From an uncultured Bacteroidales bacterium (lineage in GTDB: Bacteria > Bacteroidota > Bacteroidia > Bacteroidales > Paludibacteraceae): a stretch of 26,603 nucleotides of DNA. This document shows positions 7,474 to 17,500 of the stretch, piece by piece. The notes below the pieces were generated by a model, which ran no database searches, was not told the origin of the DNA, and was given only the letters and a program-made list of their open reading frames with translations. The stretch is from contig CAMOGT010000014.1 in the NCBI GenBank assembly GCA_946614295.1, positions 1-26,603 of the forward strand, given 5' to 3'. Both the position numbers and the translations under genes were made by a program. Within the stretch, counting starts at the first letter, position 1. Each line of letters starts with the position of its first letter.

Positions 7474-9798
7474 TTATAGCTGTACTACCGTCAATCCGGC
7501 ACCTCCGTGGTTGACATCGCCGTCTCCGAACTCCAACGCCACTTGTCCGCGTTTACGGCGCTGCCGGTTAAGGGAATTGAGATAGTCCCGCGTCAATTGT
7601 TTGAGGGCACCGGTCCCGGTGCCGTGCAGGATCGTCACTTCTCCGGCACCCACCATCAGCGCGTCGTCCATATAGGCAATCAGTTTTTCTGTAGCCTCGT
7701 CAATCCGCATACCGCGTATGTCCAAAGTACGCTCGAAAGAAAGTGTCCTCTGGCGAACGGTGGAACGGACGGAAACATTGCTTTTTGTTTCAGGCTCTTT
7801 CGCCATCGTCTTGCTCAGTCTGCGCAGTTCCGAGAAGTCACGCATCACTTTGGGTATCTTTGTCTCCGGCACCGCTGTGCTCTTTGCGGAAGCCGGCTTT
7901 TTGTCCGCCACCTTCTCTTTCATCTTCTCTACCTTGGCGCGTGCGGCTTTGGTCTTCTGCTTGTCGGCTTTGGCTTCCTTGATCTCGCGGATGGTGCGTT
8001 CGATGGTAGCGTTCGATTGTTGGAGCAAGTCTTGCGCCTGTTGCCGTGCTTCTTCCAGAATCTCTTTCTTCTCTTTCTTCACACCCGCCAACCGCTCTTC
8101 ATACTCTGCCACGCGGGTCTCCAACTCTTTCTCTTTCTGGCGTATTGATTGCCGTTTGCGTTCCCAATAACGCTTGTCGCGGGCGATGTCCTGCAGCTGT
8201 TTATCGTAGTCTATATGCTCCTCGCCCACCAGATCGATGGCGTGCCTGATCACGCTCTCGCCGAGCCCGGTCTGCCGCGCTATCTCTATGGCAAACGAGC
8301 TGCCGGCTTGCCCGATGGAGAGTTGGAAGAGCGGCTGCATCGCGCCACGGTCATACAGCATAGCGCCGTTGACGACGCCGGGCGTCTGTTCCGCAAAATG
8401 CTTGAGGTTGGTGTAGTGGGTGGTGATGATGCCGAACACGCCTTTTTGCACCAACTCGCTCAGTATAGCCTCCGCTATCGCACCGCCCATCAGCGGCTCG
8501 GTACCCGTTCCCATCTCATCAATGAGAATGAGAGTTCGTTCGTCCGCCTGACGCAGGAAAGCACGCATGTTACGCAGGTGCGACGAATAGGTGGACAGTT
8601 CGTCCTGAATCGACTGCTCGTCGCCTATGTCTATCATCAGTTGGTCGAAGAACCCTGCCCTGCTCTGTTCCGCGACCGGTACTAACAGACCGCATTGGAG
8701 CATGTATTGGAGCAACGCGACGGTCTTCAGGCACACCGACTTGCCACCGGCGTTCGGACCGCTGATGACGAGTATCTTGTTGCTATCAGCATTGAGACGG
8801 ATAGAGAGCGGCACGACACTCTTGCCCTGTGGCGCATAATGCAGCCATAATACCGGGTGACGCGCTTCCGACCATTCCAGCAGCGGTTCGTTCACTAACT
8901 CCGGCCGGATAGCATGGAGCGTCTCGGCGAGCGACACTTTGGCGTTCAGGAAATCCACCTGCGCCAACATCCGCTGACTCTCTAAAATCGTTTCTGTCTG
9001 TGGTCTCAACCGGTCTGTTATCTCCGTTAGGATGCGCACACGCTCGCGACGCTCGGCACCCTCTAATTCTCGGATATGATTGTTTGCTTCAACCACCTGC
9101 TGGGGCTCGATATAGACCGTCTTGCCGGTAGCCGATTCGTCATGAACAATTCCGCCCACTTTGCGTTTGAAACCCGGCGAGACGGGGATAACCAATCGTC
9201 CCTCGCGGATGGTGGGAGCAGCGTCCGCATCCACAAATCCGTCCGCTTTGGCTTGCCGCAGGATAGAAGCCAAGGTGCGACCGACACTGCCTTGCAGGTT
9301 CACCATCTCCCTCCGTATGCGTGCCAGCTCAGGCGACGCATGGTCTGCCAGCTTGCCGTAACGATCCAGGATTTGGTCGATTTCCTTGACCATCAGCCCC
9401 AGCGCGCCGGGATTGCCCACGGTACCGAGTTCTTTCAGAGACGCATAACGCGTCTTGTCCAGCGAACCGAAGAATGCCTCCAACTCGGCGGCATAGGCGA
9501 GCGTCTTTCGTAGCGCGTCCAGCTCCTCCTCGTCAAGGAAGAGTCCTTCGATACGGATACGCGAAACAGCCTCACGCATGTCATGAATATCGCCGCGGGG
9601 GAACGTGAGCATCGGATCCGCCTGCGCCAGACGCATCTGATCGGTCAGCAGCAGTTTATGGGCGACGGTCTCATAGTCCGTCTCCATCTGCATGGCTTCC
9701 ACTTGTTCGCTCCCCAGAGAGGAGGAACAACGCCGATTCAGCTCTTCACGGATTACCGAAAAGTCTATCTTATGCTCTATGTTTGAGGGATAATACAA
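7474..9798 (-). CDS. mutS2: Endonuclease MutS2
   Basis: MutS2 is a cytoplasmic ATPase and Smr-domain nuclease that acts on branched DNA, limits homologous recombination and, in some bacteria, rescues collided ribosomes. Visible features of the 774-residue protein: the N-terminus YYPSNIEHKIDF, matching the family start; the Walker A motif GPNAGGKS near residue 346; Walker B ILIDEMGTGTEP; the switch THYTNLKHFA; a long charged coiled coil from about 515 to 640; and a C-terminal Smr domain starting at LDIRGMR near 691 with HGTGTGALK. The start codon is TTG: the next in-frame ATG lies about 35 residues later and would remove conserved N-terminal sequence. The length is normal for the family. It sits 25 bp from the DUF721 gene. 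Confidence 0.96.
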   Translation of the reverse strand: MYYPSNIEHKIDFSVIREELNRRCSSSLGSEQVEAMQMETDYETVAHKLLLTDQMRLAQADPMLTFPRGDIHDMREAVSRIRIEGLFLDEEELDALRKTLAYAAELEAFFGSLDKTRYASLKELGTVGNPGALGLMVKEIDQILDRYGKLADHASPELARIRREMVNLQGSVGRTLASILRQAKADGFVDADAAPTIREGRLVIPVSPGFKRKVGGIVHDESATGKTVYIEPQQVVEANNHIRELEGAERRERVRILTEITDRLRPQTETILESQRMLAQVDFLNAKVSLAETLHAIRPELVNEPLLEWSEARHPVLWLHYAPQGKSVVPLSIRLNADSNKILVISGPNAGGKSVCLKTVALLQYMLQCGLLVPVAEQSRAGFFDQLMIDIGDEQSIQDELSTYSSHLRNMRAFLRQADERTLILIDEMGTGTEPLMGGAIAEAILSELVQKGVFGIITTHYTNLKHFAEQTPGVVNGAMLYDRGAMQPLFQLSIGQAGSSFAIEIARQTGLGESVIRHAIDLVGEEHIDYDKQLQDIARDKRYWERKRQSIRQKEKELETRVAEYEERLAGVKKEKKEILEEARQQAQDLLQQSNATIERTIREIKEAKADKQKTKAARAKVEKMKEKVADKKPASAKSTAVPETKIPKVMRDFSELRRLSKTMAKEPETKSNVSVRSTVRQRTLSFERTLDIRGMRIDEATEKLIAYMDDALMVGAGEVTILHGTGTGALKQLTRDYLNSLNRQRRKRGQVALEFGDGDVNHGGAGLTVVQL

Positions 9799-9823
9799 TT
9801 TAACAGTTCAACAGTTTAACAGT

Positions 9824-10117
9824 TTAACCCAGAATACGGCAGTCACGGATAGCCGGAGCACCGACTGCCTCGTTCAGTTTGCGGACCAGCTCGAACCGGT
9901 TCTCGAAGAGTTGCGTCTTCAGCGCAGCGGAGTTGACGCGGACGTAGAGCACGCCGTTCTTGACCTCCACGCTACGCGTGAGGTGGTTAACAACATCGCC
10001 CATCACTTGCGGCCACACTTCCTCTATCTGAACGTCCAGCACAGATTGCTCCAACCCGCTCTCGCGGAGGAAACCGACCAAAGCATCTGTGATGGACACG
10101 GAGTTAATGGTAGCCAT
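9824..10117 (-). CDS. DUF721 / DciA-like protein
   Basis: Small protein of 97 residues with the DUF721 pattern: an N-terminal helical stretch, VWPQVMGDVVNHLTRSV, then GVLYVRVNSAALKTQL and a helical end (LFENRFELVRKLNEAVG). DUF721 includes DciA, the replicative helicase operator or loader in bacteria without DnaC. Members are short like this one in Bacteroidetes, so a role with DnaB is plausible but inferred. The 5' end overlaps the 3' end of the glucosaminidase gene by 14 nt, indicating translational coupling. The gap to mutS2 holds imperfect CAGTTTAA repeats. Confidence 0.78.
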   Translation of the reverse strand: MATINSVSITDALVGFLRESGLEQSVLDVQIEEVWPQVMGDVVNHLTRSVEVKNGVLYVRVNSAALKTQLFENRFELVRKLNEAVGAPAIRDCRILG

Positions 10118-11180
10118 TCTCCTCCTTCACTTTTTTTAGATATATCTTTTGTCTTGTACGGAATGTACGTACTCTGGGGTCAAGCTCGTTCAGTTTCTGA
10201 ATAGCCTCTACCTTCACGCCCTCTTCCTGACTCAGTTCCCACAACGATTGACCGGTATGGCTCCAGACAAACTCTTTGGAACTCGTCTTTTTCTTGGCAG
10301 AGAGATAGACACGGTCACCTTTCTTCAGCTCGCGTCCCAGTGCGTCATTATCCTCACGCAGATCACGCTCACGCACATTAAGACGGAACGCAATGTTCGC
10401 ATACGTGTCATCCTCGCGCGCGTTGACATAGAGGAGTCCGTTGCACCGGCTCGTAGGGTGCATGAGCATGAAACTGTCGCGCTCCTCTTTGGCGGTCAAC
10501 GGTTCAGTATAGGGAGGCTCGGGATCGTTATGAATAACCATGATAGGTTCAGAGCGGCGCACCACTGTAGCTTTCAGCGGACGTTTAGTACGAGGTTTGA
10601 CGCTGTCCTTCTGCTGCCGGACTGCCTCATTGGCAGCGATTGCAGCGGCTGCAAGCGGGGCACTTGTTTTCGGCGCGCCGGCATAAAGGGTATCGAGCCG
10701 GTAGTCCTCAATAATCTTAATCAGTTTGGGGGCATAGCCTGGATCGGTAGCATAGCCGCAGGCTTTGAGGCGGTTAGCCCATCCCTCATAGTCCTCCACC
10801 GCAATCTCAAAACAAGTGGTGTAACGCGGACGTTGCAGGAAAATCGAGTGATCCTTAAAACTCTCCGCTGCGTTGCCGTATTGGCGGAAGCACTCACCCT
10901 TGCTGTCATCGTCGTAGTAATAGACTGCGCCGAACCACTCGCTCGTGCACTTGATGCCGAAATGGTTGTTTGCGTTCACTGCCAACTCGCTTTGTCCGGC
11001 GCCGGACTCCAGAAGCGCTTGCGCCATTGTGATGGCTGCCGGCACACCGTAATCCACCTGCTGTTGAATGGCAGTTGCTTTCCATTGCTCAATGTACGCC
11101 AGATAAGTGGCGTTTTGCTTTTGCGCCGCCATCGTCAACGAGACGAGCAAGACGCCCAGGAAGAGGATTTTACGTTTCAT
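10104..11180 (-). CDS. Secreted glucosaminidase with two LysM-like domains
   Basis: Peptidoglycan hydrolase of 358 residues, exported to the periplasm or cell surface. The start is placed at ATG 11180, because the upstream extension to 11246 lacks a signal peptide and would cover the promoter. From this start a signal peptide (MKRKILFLGVLLVSLTMAA) precedes a glucosaminidase (GH73-type) domain, with AITMAQALLESGAGQSELA carrying the catalytic-type glutamate and ANNHFGIKC following. After a proline/lysine-rich linker come two LysM-like modules (DDTYANIAFRLNV... and GQSLWELSQEEGV...) that bind glycan. It is the first gene of a minus-strand run continuing into DUF721 and mutS2, with a Bacteroidetes promoter just upstream. 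Confidence 0.9.
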   Translation of the reverse strand: MKRKILFLGVLLVSLTMAAQKQNATYLAYIEQWKATAIQQQVDYGVPAAITMAQALLESGAGQSELAVNANNHFGIKCTSEWFGAVYYYDDDSKGECFRQYGNAAESFKDHSIFLQRPRYTTCFEIAVEDYEGWANRLKACGYATDPGYAPKLIKIIEDYRLDTLYAGAPKTSAPLAAAAIAANEAVRQQKDSVKPRTKRPLKATVVRRSEPIMVIHNDPEPPYTEPLTAKEERDSFMLMHPTSRCNGLLYVNAREDDTYANIAFRLNVRERDLREDNDALGRELKKGDRVYLSAKKKTSSKEFVWSHTGQSLWELSQEEGVKVEAIQKLNELDPRVRTFRTRQKIYLKKVKEENGYH

Positions 11181-11215
11181 ATACTTTTTACCATATTTAA
11201 CTGTTAAATAGCGTG

Positions 11216-11247
11216 CAAAGATACAACATTTTTTGCATATATACAAT
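11216..11247 (-). promoter_or_regulatory. Bacteroidetes-type promoter of the glucosaminidase operon
   Basis: On the minus strand TATCTTTG (complement of 11216-11223) matches the -7 consensus TAnnTTTG. ATTG (complement of 11244-11247), 20 nt upstream, is one base away from the -33 TTTG. It lies about 35 bp before ATG 11180 and diverges from the tRNA promoter at 11273. Confidence 0.65.
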
Positions 11248-11272
11248 TTTTTTGCAAAAAAACGCTCAAAAA

Positions 11273-11304
11273 TTTGCGTATGTCAAAAAAAAGCAGTACC
11301 TTTG
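11273..11304 (+). promoter_or_regulatory. Promoter of the broken tRNA-His gene
   Basis: TTTG at 11273-11276, a 20-nt spacer and TACCTTTG at 11297-11304 match the Bacteroidetes -33/-7 consensus exactly. The sequence from here to the tRNA is nearly identical to that before the second tRNA-His copy (19731-19796). Confidence 0.8.
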
Positions 11305-11331
11305 CACCCGCTTTTCGAAAAAGAGCAGCAT

Positions 11332-11385
11332 GGTGGTCATAGCTCAGTTGGCAGAGCATCGGATTGTGGTTCCGAGTGTCGTGGG
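11332..11385 (+). pseudogene. Truncated tRNA-His(GTG), left att-like site
   Basis: The sequence reads as tRNA-His from G-1 (11332) through acceptor strand GTGGTCA, D-arm, anticodon arm with GTG at 11366-11368, variable loop and the first strand of the T-stem (cgtggg). At 11386 it changes to unrelated sequence (GAGGCTAGGCC), with no TTCGA loop and no 3' acceptor strand, so a functional tRNA cannot form. Positions 11353-11380 are identical over 28 bp to 19818-19845. With an integrase gene starting 180 bp downstream, this is most simply the left junction of an element integrated in a tRNA-His gene. An assembly join at this shared segment is an alternative. Confidence 0.75.
11353..11380 (+). repeat. 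28-bp direct repeat, candidate att core (left)
   Basis: Identical to 19818-19845. It covers the end of the D-arm, the anticodon arm and the variable loop of tRNA-His, a usual crossover region for tyrosine integrases. The two copies differ on both sides (GGCAG versus GGTAG before, GTGGG versus AAGGG after), so the identity has sharp limits. Confidence 0.65.
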
Positions 11386-11405
11386 GAGGCTAGGCCAAAA
11401 ACTCT

Positions 11406-11440
11406 AATCCGTTGTAACTGAATAAGTTACGGCGGATTTT
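11406..11440. other. Stem-loop after the broken tRNA
   Basis: AATCCG (11406-11411) pairs with CGGATT (11433-11438) and GTAACT (11414-11419) pairs with AGTTAC (11425-11430), giving an interrupted hairpin with a GAATA loop and a short T-run. It could terminate the transcript from the tRNA promoter before the integrase, or be a structural part of the element end. Confidence 0.5.
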
Positions 11441-11445
11441 CGGTT

Positions 11446-11467
11446 AAAATGTCCCGAAAATGTCCCG
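11446..11467 (+). repeat. Two direct AAAATGTCCCG repeats, candidate integrase arm sites
   Basis: AAAATGTCCCG occurs twice head to tail (11446-11456 and 11457-11467), about 65 bp from the core repeat and 100 bp before the integrase gene. The same 11-mer occurs at 19920-19930 just past the second tRNA-His, with a related TGTCCCA at 19913. Short direct repeats beside a core are typical arm-type binding sites of tyrosine integrases; the binding itself is inferred. Confidence 0.45.
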
Positions 11468-11565
11468 AAAAATCATTTAAAAAATTCGGGCATAAAATCG
11501 AACGAAAGCACCAAAATATCTGACATCGTAACTCTGTTTTCAGCAAAGAAAATGGAGAAAAAAAA

Positions 11566-12723
11566 ATGTCAACTCTCAGTCAATTTTCACCGCTCTTTAC
11601 GGGCTATGCCCCAGCGGTAGTGAAACACATTGCGACCGGATGGTTTATTGAGTATTACGTAACCAATCCTTTCACCCAAACCTTGGAGCGTCGCAAGTTC
11701 CGGTTAAACAATCTGCGCAAGCGTTGTCGCACTGCATTGGAGTTCAAAGTGCAGGCTAACACTATCTGCAGCCAGCTTAATTTGAAGTTGGCTAACGGAT
11801 GGAATCCCTTTACCGAGACATCCGAAAAGAAGCCCGGCACACTCCCCTTGTCAGTGATGTTCGAGAAGTATTTTGAGGACGTAGAGAAGGATCTTCGTCC
11901 AGACACAATGCGCAGCTATAAATCATTCAGCAGATTGTTCTTGGAATGGTGCAACCAGAAGGCTCCGGATATGCTCCTTGGAGACTTCAGCGATGTCATG
12001 GCTGTACGCTTCTTGGACGAGCAACGCCTTGCCCGCAAGTGGGCTAACTCCACCTTTAATAACAACCTCGTGAGCGCACAAGCATTCTTTACTTGGTGCG
12101 TGAAGAAGAAGTACATCGAGAAGAATCCTTTCTACGGCATTGAGAAGAAAAAGAAAGAGGCTAAAAAGCGTACCGTTGTTAATGCTGACGCTCGCAAGCT
12201 TATTCGTGATTACTTCATGAATCATCAGCAAGGCTACTTGCTCATCTGCGAGTTAGTGTTCCAATCACTGATCCGACCTTCCGAAATCAGTAGGTTGCGC
12301 GTGAGCAACGTAGATTTGGAGCACAAGGTAATCCACTTGGACGGAAGCATAACCAAAACCAAGTACGCTCGTAAAGCGGTGCTTAGTGATGAGTTGATAG
12401 AGATTCTGACCCGTAACTTGGCAGGAGCAGATCCTGACGACTATCTCATCAGCAACGGCTATCTTCCCGGCAAGGAGCCTATCAGCACTAAGATGTACCG
12501 CAAGACTTGGGCAAAGATGCGCGAGGACTGCAAGCTCCCGGACACCATGCAGCTCTATTCACTCCGTGATACCGGCATTATCAGCCTGTTCGATAATGGC
12601 GCGGACGCAAATACTGTCAAGGGTGCTGCAGATCACCATGACCTCAACATCACGTCCATTTACTGCGACCACGTGGACGAAGGCCTTGTGGAGAAAGTCC
12701 GCAAGCACTCGGCTAAGTTCTAA
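11566..12723 (+). CDS. Phage-type tyrosine recombinase / integrase
   Basis: A 385-residue site-specific recombinase that would integrate and excise the surrounding element. It has an N-terminal arm-binding-type region, a SAM-like core-binding domain (about 105-205, LRPDTMRSYKSFSRLFLEW) and a C-terminal catalytic domain. Catalytic residues are visible: R237 in IRPSEISRLR, the beta-turn lysine in TKTKYARK, R334 in YSLRDTG, a histidine near 357 in ADHHDL and the nucleophile Y366 in SIYCDH. The first histidine of the classical HxLR box is tyrosine here. It starts 180 bp from the broken tRNA-His and converges with the tail genes, the usual place for a prophage integrase. No excisionase is recognised in this window. 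Confidence 0.93.
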   Translation: MSTLSQFSPLFTGYAPAVVKHIATGWFIEYYVTNPFTQTLERRKFRLNNLRKRCRTALEFKVQANTICSQLNLKLANGWNPFTETSEKKPGTLPLSVMFEKYFEDVEKDLRPDTMRSYKSFSRLFLEWCNQKAPDMLLGDFSDVMAVRFLDEQRLARKWANSTFNNNLVSAQAFFTWCVKKKYIEKNPFYGIEKKKKEAKKRTVVNADARKLIRDYFMNHQQGYLLICELVFQSLIRPSEISRLRVSNVDLEHKVIHLDGSITKTKYARKAVLSDELIEILTRNLAGADPDDYLISNGYLPGKEPISTKMYRKTWAKMREDCKLPDTMQLYSLRDTGIISLFDNGADANTVKGAADHHDLNITSIYCDHVDEGLVEKVRKHSAKF

Positions 12724-12741
12724 GAGATTGGCGGTCGGGGA

Positions 12742-14565
12742 TTAGTCCTCGACCAGCCAAAACTCTCCTTTCATCAGTTCTGACATTCCATCTTCCGTGA
12801 AGGTAGCGGTTATCTTCTCACAGATATACCGCTGCCCATGGATGACGAACAACGAACGAACATTCGGGATATCTTTCGCAAGGAACTTGAACTTGTATTT
12901 CTTATTGGATGCTATGCGGTGCGTATGGGCATTTGATCCGAACAAGTTAGAGCGCAGGCGCATACTCAAGCCTGTCAGCTCAAAGTCCATTTCACGCGGG
13001 TACGTCAGCACATTGTCAATCACCGGAAACAACAACTTCCCGCGCATAGCATTATGGGTGCTACCCGTCCAGAAGCCCATATATAACTTGTCAAAGTACT
13101 CTACCGACCTTTCACTTTCGCCTGCCGATAGCTTCTTATCGGCGTAGTCCCATGGTATCGTATTATTGGCACCGTTCAGGTACTCGCCACAGTCCAAGAA
13201 GAAGGCATTGCCTTTGAATTGACCGTCAGCGTACGCTTCATCAATCCATACCGGCACAATCTTCATCTCAATCGTCTCTGCATTCTCATCGACGATAGAG
13301 TCACCAAACATATTTACCGGCTCCAAGGTGTTCAGATAGCGGGTATTGCCGGACAAATTGGCAGGCTGATTAGGGTCAGCCAAATACGAGCCATAGTTTC
13401 GCAATACAAAGTAAGTATCTTCATTCCGGCAATAATAGAGAAAGCTTGGACTCCAGCCATTGTACTCTTCCTGCACATAGTCCGCTGCGCCTCTCATCTC
13501 TATATAGAGACGCTGCGCCCCATTAACCTCTTTGTAAAATTTGCCATGATTATACGTTCCCAAGCTATAGGACAAAATAACGTCCTGCGTTTTCATCATG
13601 TCAACGAACCATTTGCAGGAATAGTATTTCCATTTCCGGTGGTTACACTCTGCAAATTTGAGGTTGACGTATTCCCTGTATTTACAAGAACCAGCATCCT
13701 CCACGGTTGAGGAGAACTCGTCCACGATGTTCGTTAACTCAACTGTACCAGCCGAAGCAATCGCTTCCGTAGAGAAACGGAACGATATATGCTTCGAAAC
13801 ATGATCGATGTCGAACTCTCCATTGAGGAAATATTCCAATTGCTCAAACAGCTCTGTGAGCGTCCAGTGCGGCAAAGCCGTTGCCCAGTTGAAACACTTC
13901 CACGCATATGGGAGCGTATTGCATACGACAAGGTAGCGATATTGACTATCCATCAGCTTTGAGAAATCATACGAATAGCCGACCGCGTTGCAGATCTGCT
14001 CTAGGAGATAAATGAGATACGGCTGGAACGACAGTCCACGCGTATCGTAATACCACGACGTAGGCCAGTTGTCTGTATCGTTGGTGCGGTTCTGAAGGTT
14101 GCCGGTGGAGTTATTGACCCACGGCAAAGCAAGATAATTAAGCCCATTACTTATGCTATGCGCTATGTGCGAATTAGCAGGAAACGAGGACGGCGAAGTG
14201 TCTGGATAGCCAAGGCTCATTTCATTGATATAGATGATATCGAAATCGTCGGCATAGTTCGAGACGGACTTGCCTTCAAGGAACTGCGTCTTAACCTCAA
14301 TATCGCTTATCTCCGTGATAGTGATAGAGCCGTGACGATAGAATAATCCATTCCTGATTTCACAGTCAAAAAGCAGTTTCTGCGCCACTACGTCCTTGCG
14401 GTTTATATGCCCGAAAATAGCTAAGTTTTCAGGACATCCGGCAAGCGGGAACGTAATTGACAAGGAATAACTGTCAGCACCGGAGAAATACCGATTTTCG
14501 CTAACGAAATCGAACGACGTGCCTTTCTTGAGCACGGCTAATTTATTGTCCACATATATCTCCAT
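12742..14565 (-). CDS. Large phage tail/baseplate-type structural protein
   Basis: A 607-residue protein directly downstream of the tape measure gene (1-nt overlap at 14565), where siphophage-like genomes encode distal tail or baseplate proteins. No named domain is recognised with certainty. The N-terminus (MEIYVDNKLAVLKKGTSFDF) and following beta-rich sequence resemble tail-tip proteins seen in Bacteroidales prophages. The rest is rich in aromatic residues, asparagine and predicted beta strands, with no signal peptide or membrane segment. It is the last gene of the late operon and converges with the integrase, separated from it by 18 bp. The tail role is inferred mostly from position. Confidence 0.6.
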   Translation of the reverse strand: MEIYVDNKLAVLKKGTSFDFVSENRYFSGADSYSLSITFPLAGCPENLAIFGHINRKDVVAQKLLFDCEIRNGLFYRHGSITITEISDIEVKTQFLEGKSVSNYADDFDIIYINEMSLGYPDTSPSSFPANSHIAHSISNGLNYLALPWVNNSTGNLQNRTNDTDNWPTSWYYDTRGLSFQPYLIYLLEQICNAVGYSYDFSKLMDSQYRYLVVCNTLPYAWKCFNWATALPHWTLTELFEQLEYFLNGEFDIDHVSKHISFRFSTEAIASAGTVELTNIVDEFSSTVEDAGSCKYREYVNLKFAECNHRKWKYYSCKWFVDMMKTQDVILSYSLGTYNHGKFYKEVNGAQRLYIEMRGAADYVQEEYNGWSPSFLYYCRNEDTYFVLRNYGSYLADPNQPANLSGNTRYLNTLEPVNMFGDSIVDENAETIEMKIVPVWIDEAYADGQFKGNAFFLDCGEYLNGANNTIPWDYADKKLSAGESERSVEYFDKLYMGFWTGSTHNAMRGKLLFPVIDNVLTYPREMDFELTGLSMRLRSNLFGSNAHTHRIASNKKYKFKFLAKDIPNVRSLFVIHGQRYICEKITATFTEDGMSELMKGEFWLVED

Positions 14566-17500
14566 TATCTTCTTGATTTAGGGGTTTTGTTACGCATTAA
14601 CTGTTCATACTCATCTTGGGCTTTCTTAATGCCCGTGTCACCGGTAACGGTGTTCACAGTCACAAACGGCTCATGCAACCGAACATTCATTTCGTTGACG
14701 GAGCGTGATAAGGCTTGCGACGCGGCAGCGACTGCAAGCAGTTCGCCATTAGAGGAAGCCTGTGCCATTCGTTGGGGAGCCGTGATAGACTGCGAAACAT
14801 CCGAAGCAGACAAGCGCCCGATGGTGTTGGTACGCTGGGCATAATCGAGTGTTTCAATCATAGCCCGTGCTTGGGGATTGCGGAGCAAGTCTTGACTTGC
14901 TACCCATTCCCCTGCATGGACGATACCGGCAGGTTCGTCCTTGCGTCCGGGTTTGGTGAAGCCTCCTTCCATATAGCCCTGCGCCTCGGACGCCTGTTGT
15001 TGCTTCTTGATGGAAGCAATCTGAATAGCTCCTGCGGCTACAGCCATAGCAGCTGCTATAGGTGCCATGATGAAGCCGACCATCGGAATTGCAGCAGCCG
15101 AGGAGTAAGCAGAGATAGCAGACATGGCTGTTTGTGCCACGGCTTGCAGGACCTGCATGGCAAACATCTTCCGGTTTGCTTCCTGCTTAGCCTTACCTAT
15201 CTCCGCTTGCTTCTGCTGCTCCAGAGCGACCTCTTGCGACTTATTTCCCTCCGCATATGAGATTTCCCGATCATACTTCCTTTCTATCTGAGCCGTTTGG
15301 ATATCCAACTCGGCTTGGATGATTTCCGACAAGCCGGAGAAGATGGCTCCCATCTGATTGACGATCGTTGAGAACGATTCGGTCATGGCTTTGCCTGCAT
15401 CGGATTCCAGCCATGCGATGCTATCGTCAATGGCTCCCCGGAAGGACTTTTTAAGTTCCTTCGCTTCACGCTTGTTATACTTGCGTGCCAACTGATACTT
15501 GGCTTCGTAGAAAGCGCGCTCTACGCGTAACCTATCACGTTTACTGTCACCGGCAGCCTTCAGCATCTGCCTATATACCAACTCCAGGTTCTGCATGTCC
15601 CGTTGGTAGGACTCGTCGTCCGTAATGCGGAAGCCTTTGGTGAAATACGCTTGGCGCATTTTCTCCTGCGCTTGCCGAGCTTCCTGCAAGTGCTTCTGTT
15701 GGTATTTGAGCGATGTATCGTGATAGTGTTTCTCCGCACGTAGTTTCTCCTTGGATCCGTCCTCATACAGACTTGCCACTTTGCGCAAGTGCTCCAATTC
15801 AGCCAACTCGATTGCATTCTGGTACTGACGAGCGGAGAGTTCTCCGTCCATATACCTCTGCTGAAGAATAGCCATCACTTCTTTATAAGCCACTTCCTCC
15901 TGCTGCACCGTCCCCTCAATGGCATTCTGACGCTGCTTCTTGAGCGCTTCCTGATAAGCAGCTTCAATGGTCACTTCCTCGTTACCGACCAAGTCCTTGT
16001 GCAACAACTTGCGCCTATTATACTCGACTTCGATTTCTAACATTCGGGCGTTGTACTGCTCGTAGTCGGAGGTGCCTTTGGCATAGGCTATGCGGTTGAG
16101 CGCCTGCTCGCGCTCGCGCCAATCATCCTCTTTTTGGAACTTGTTCCCCTTACCAGCCTTTTTGTCATCTGCACCGTCAGGTAATTGCCCATCTCCAGAT
16201 GGTTTTGTTTTGGTCGGCTCGGGCATGTCAATGCTGATACCGCTTGCCACGTCCTCCAGTTCTTGCCATTGTTTCTTCAGCGAACGAATTTGGTGGTTGT
16301 TTTTCGCAATAATGGAATTCATTTCACGTATCTCCTGCGACATTTTTTTCTTTTTCGCATCGTCACCACTTTCTGCCGCTCGCTTTGCATCCTCAATAAC
16401 CCGTTTGAATGCTTCATTCTGCTGTTCCAGACGCTTGATATTATCCTCAATGGGTATCTGTTGAGTGGCAATATCTTCCAACTTTTCTTGATTCATCTTC
16501 ATGCGGATGGACTGCTTGAGCGAAACAAGGTAATTGTCGAGTGCTTCTTTATTGTCATTGATTAACTTTCCCTCGTCTGTAAGCGAAGCATGATAGTCAG
16601 GAACAATCTCTTGCAGGTGTTTTAGCGCCTCACGACGTTTCTCCAACGAGAGATTGCTATTGTTTACCACTTTCGTTAGACTGGTTACTGTAGCTGCTTG
16701 CTTGGCATATTCTTCATCTACTGCCTTGTTATGGCCATCAATCTGCTTTTGAATACGCAACTGCCTTTCCTGTTCTGTCGTGAGTTTCTTTTGCTCATTG
16801 GCGGCATCTTTACTGTTCTTGAATATGGAATAAAGTGCTACGCCAACTCCCACAATCGCACCAGCCACCAATCCCCAAGGGTTCATCATCATGGTTGCGT
16901 TCAGCAGCTTCATTGCTGCGTTTGCCCGGACGACGTTGCCGGTCATCCGATTATAAGCGACGGACGCCGCAAGAACAGCCACCTTGTGCACATGCAGCGC
17001 AGCCGTTTTTATGGCTATAAATGCTGCGTGCAGCTTCTCCTTAATCAGTGCGAGATTGACTGCGACGGTATAAGTAGCAACAGCGGCAGCAAGGGAAAGA
17101 ATAGCGGTTTTATGCTCCTTGATGAATTTCACCAACTGAAGCATTACGCGCATGGTAGCAGACGTAGTTGAAATGAAGTGCCGCATTACCGGCATCAGTT
17201 CCTGACCCAAGGAAATAGCCATCTCTTGAAAGCCTTTGCGAGCTTTGTCCAAACCTGCTTGAACAGTATTGTTCTGCACCTCAAACTCTTTGGTGACGGA
17301 CGTTGCCTCATCAAAGGCTTTGGCAGCCTCCTGCTGCTCCCAGATAAGCATATCGACGTTACCCGCAAGTGCCGAAATGACCGCGGAAGCGCGAGCGCCG
17401 TTCTCACCCATGTCAGCAAACACGGGTGCAAGGACGGACATATCGCCTAACTCGTTCAAGCGGTTGAGCAACATCAATAGTCCCTCGTTCGTAGAACTTT

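Noticed and set aside
7507..8685. Plus-strand frames opposite mutS2
   Set aside because: Shadows of the well-supported MutS2 coding sequence.
9796..9830. CAGTTTAA short repeats before mutS2
   Set aside because: Three or four imperfect 8-10 bp copies in an intergenic gap; probably low-complexity slippage with no clear function.
10149..11207. Long plus-strand frame of 352 codons
   Set aside because: It lies antisense to the glucosaminidase/LysM gene, which has clear domains; the frame shows no recognisable protein features.
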